The notes beneath the pieces were generated by a model that had not been told where the DNA came from, did not search any database, and was given only the letters and a program-made list of their open reading frames with translations. 64,000 bases of DNA from Isoperla grammatica (lineage: Eukaryota; Arthropoda; Insecta; Plecoptera; Perlodidae): contig OX246739.1 in NCBI GenBank assembly GCA_945910005.1, positions 9,956,292 to 10,020,291 of the forward strand, written 5' to 3'. The number at the start of each line of letters is the position of its first letter. Within the stretch, counting starts at the first letter, position 1. The translations under genes and the position numbers were made by a program. Below are positions 63,401 to 64,000 of the stretch, one piece after another.

Positions 63401-63877
63401 GCATTTTCAACCTTCATTTTAAAAGTAGCCTTCATACATCATGTTCGCTGCAAGTTTAATAGAATATCTTTACTAATGAATAACTATTACAAAGATTACA
63501 CTACCAGTTGCAAGTAGACTTGTGTAACTTAATGCTTAAACTATGTATTGAACTAACCTAAAAAGCAAAGAAAACCTGTATTCGCATCGAGTTTTAAAAT
63601 TGAGTACACATAGAAACAAAACAAACATCAATAATTAATGAATGCAAATAATTTGGCTTCAATTTCAGCGTATTTACATCTCTAACGTAAATACGTGCAC
63701 TCTTGTAAACACATAAACCAGTTTATAAAGAGAATTCATTAAAATCGCTATATTTACTTAAAGTTGTTTGAAAAGAATATTCAAACTGCTGTTTTCATAA
63801 CATTTGTGTTTGTAAATCATTAACTGCGCTCCAATATGGCCAGACAAGGCTACGATAAAACAGTTGTGTTTACTCAC
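57497..63877. other. Remainder of the 7.5-kb upstream intron of the alpha2-like gene
   Basis: AT-rich intron without a supported exon. A repeat family related to tRNA SINEs appears at about 58560-58722 on the minus strand (with GGTTTGAATCC on the plus strand near 58608). A fragment sharing GGGCTTTA and TCGAGACA words lies at about 60755-60805 on the plus strand. No RNA genes were recognised. Confidence 0.65.
58560..58722 (-). repeat. Possible SINE copy
   Basis: The minus strand reads GGGCTTTACGTTTCAAGTCT, then TTGGCAACG and CGAGACAAGG. A plus-strand fragment at about 60755-60805 shares these words with changes. The plus strand carries a B-box-like GGTTTGAATCC. Family membership rests on two copies only. 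Confidence 0.4.
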
Positions 63878-64000
63878 CAGAAGAATGCGGTTGGTGCTGT
63901 CGGGTCTCATCGTCCTGATTGAGAACTGTCTTGTAAGCGGAAGACACCGAATCAAAGCCAGGACTTCCTTTCAGTTCGGGAGGATAAGGATCGCTTAGGC
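63878..64000 (-). CDS. nAChR alpha2-like subunit, cytoplasmic-loop exon (partial)
   Basis: On the minus strand the open frame reads LSDPYPPELKGSPGFDSVSS and onward to QPHSS, then ends with one base of a split codon at donor CTG|GTGAGT. That phase-1 end is exactly what the exon at 56279-56391 needs to make Val. The composition (Ser, Pro, charged) fits the TM3-TM4 cytoplasmic loop. The 5' part is beyond the window. Assignment rests mainly on phase and position. Confidence 0.75.

Overview
The window looks like an AT-rich insect nuclear genome segment; the order cannot be fixed from the sequence. It holds the 3' halves of two nicotinic acetylcholine receptor (nAChR) subunit genes that converge tail to tail. 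On the + strand is an alpha1-type subunit: exons at 17688-17868, 28340-28496 and 30386-31116, plus two alternative terminal exons at 31622-31807 and 32253-32444. On the - strand is a second subunit, most like insect alpha2: exons at 63878-64000 (running off the window), 56279-56391 and 48358-48582. Splice phases agree at every junction. An alpha1/alpha2/beta2-type cluster is known from Drosophila and other insects, so the pairing fits a conserved cluster. The exons are GC-rich islands in AT-rich introns.

Region by region. 1-17687 is probably a large intron of the alpha1 gene, because its upstream exons are not visible. It contains a minisatellite (3988-4274), a 7.1-kb Gypsy-superfamily LTR retrotransposon in antisense orientation (4999-12140) and a nest of DNA transposons (15042-17464) that includes a broken Mutator-like transposase. 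The LTR element has two near-identical 2124-bp LTRs, a tRNA-Lys primer site, a polypurine tract and an ATAT target duplication. Its pol is open but gag and the first part of protease are missing. 17869-30385 is alpha1 intron with several inverted-repeat elements (MITEs), a tRNA-derived SINE and a 23-bp minisatellite. 30386-32444 holds the alpha1 transmembrane exons. 32713-48357 is the intergenic space between the two 3' ends, with a small MITE and a foldback element carrying a hammerhead-like motif. 48583-63877 is intron of the second subunit, with further MITEs and a 12-copy, 95-bp array.

Most interesting signals: (1) a tandem duplication of the last alpha1 exon, in which differences across the shared 47 codons are almost all synonymous, suggesting two functional C-termini; (2) triplication of the 17-residue C-terminal coding tail just downstream; (3) a twelvefold array in the second gene that repeats the 3' splice site plus the first 29 nt of an exon; (4) a gag-less LTR element in which the primer site runs straight into protease; (5) nested TTAA-flanked transposons. 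No bacterial-type systems, CRISPR arrays or confident RNA genes were seen.
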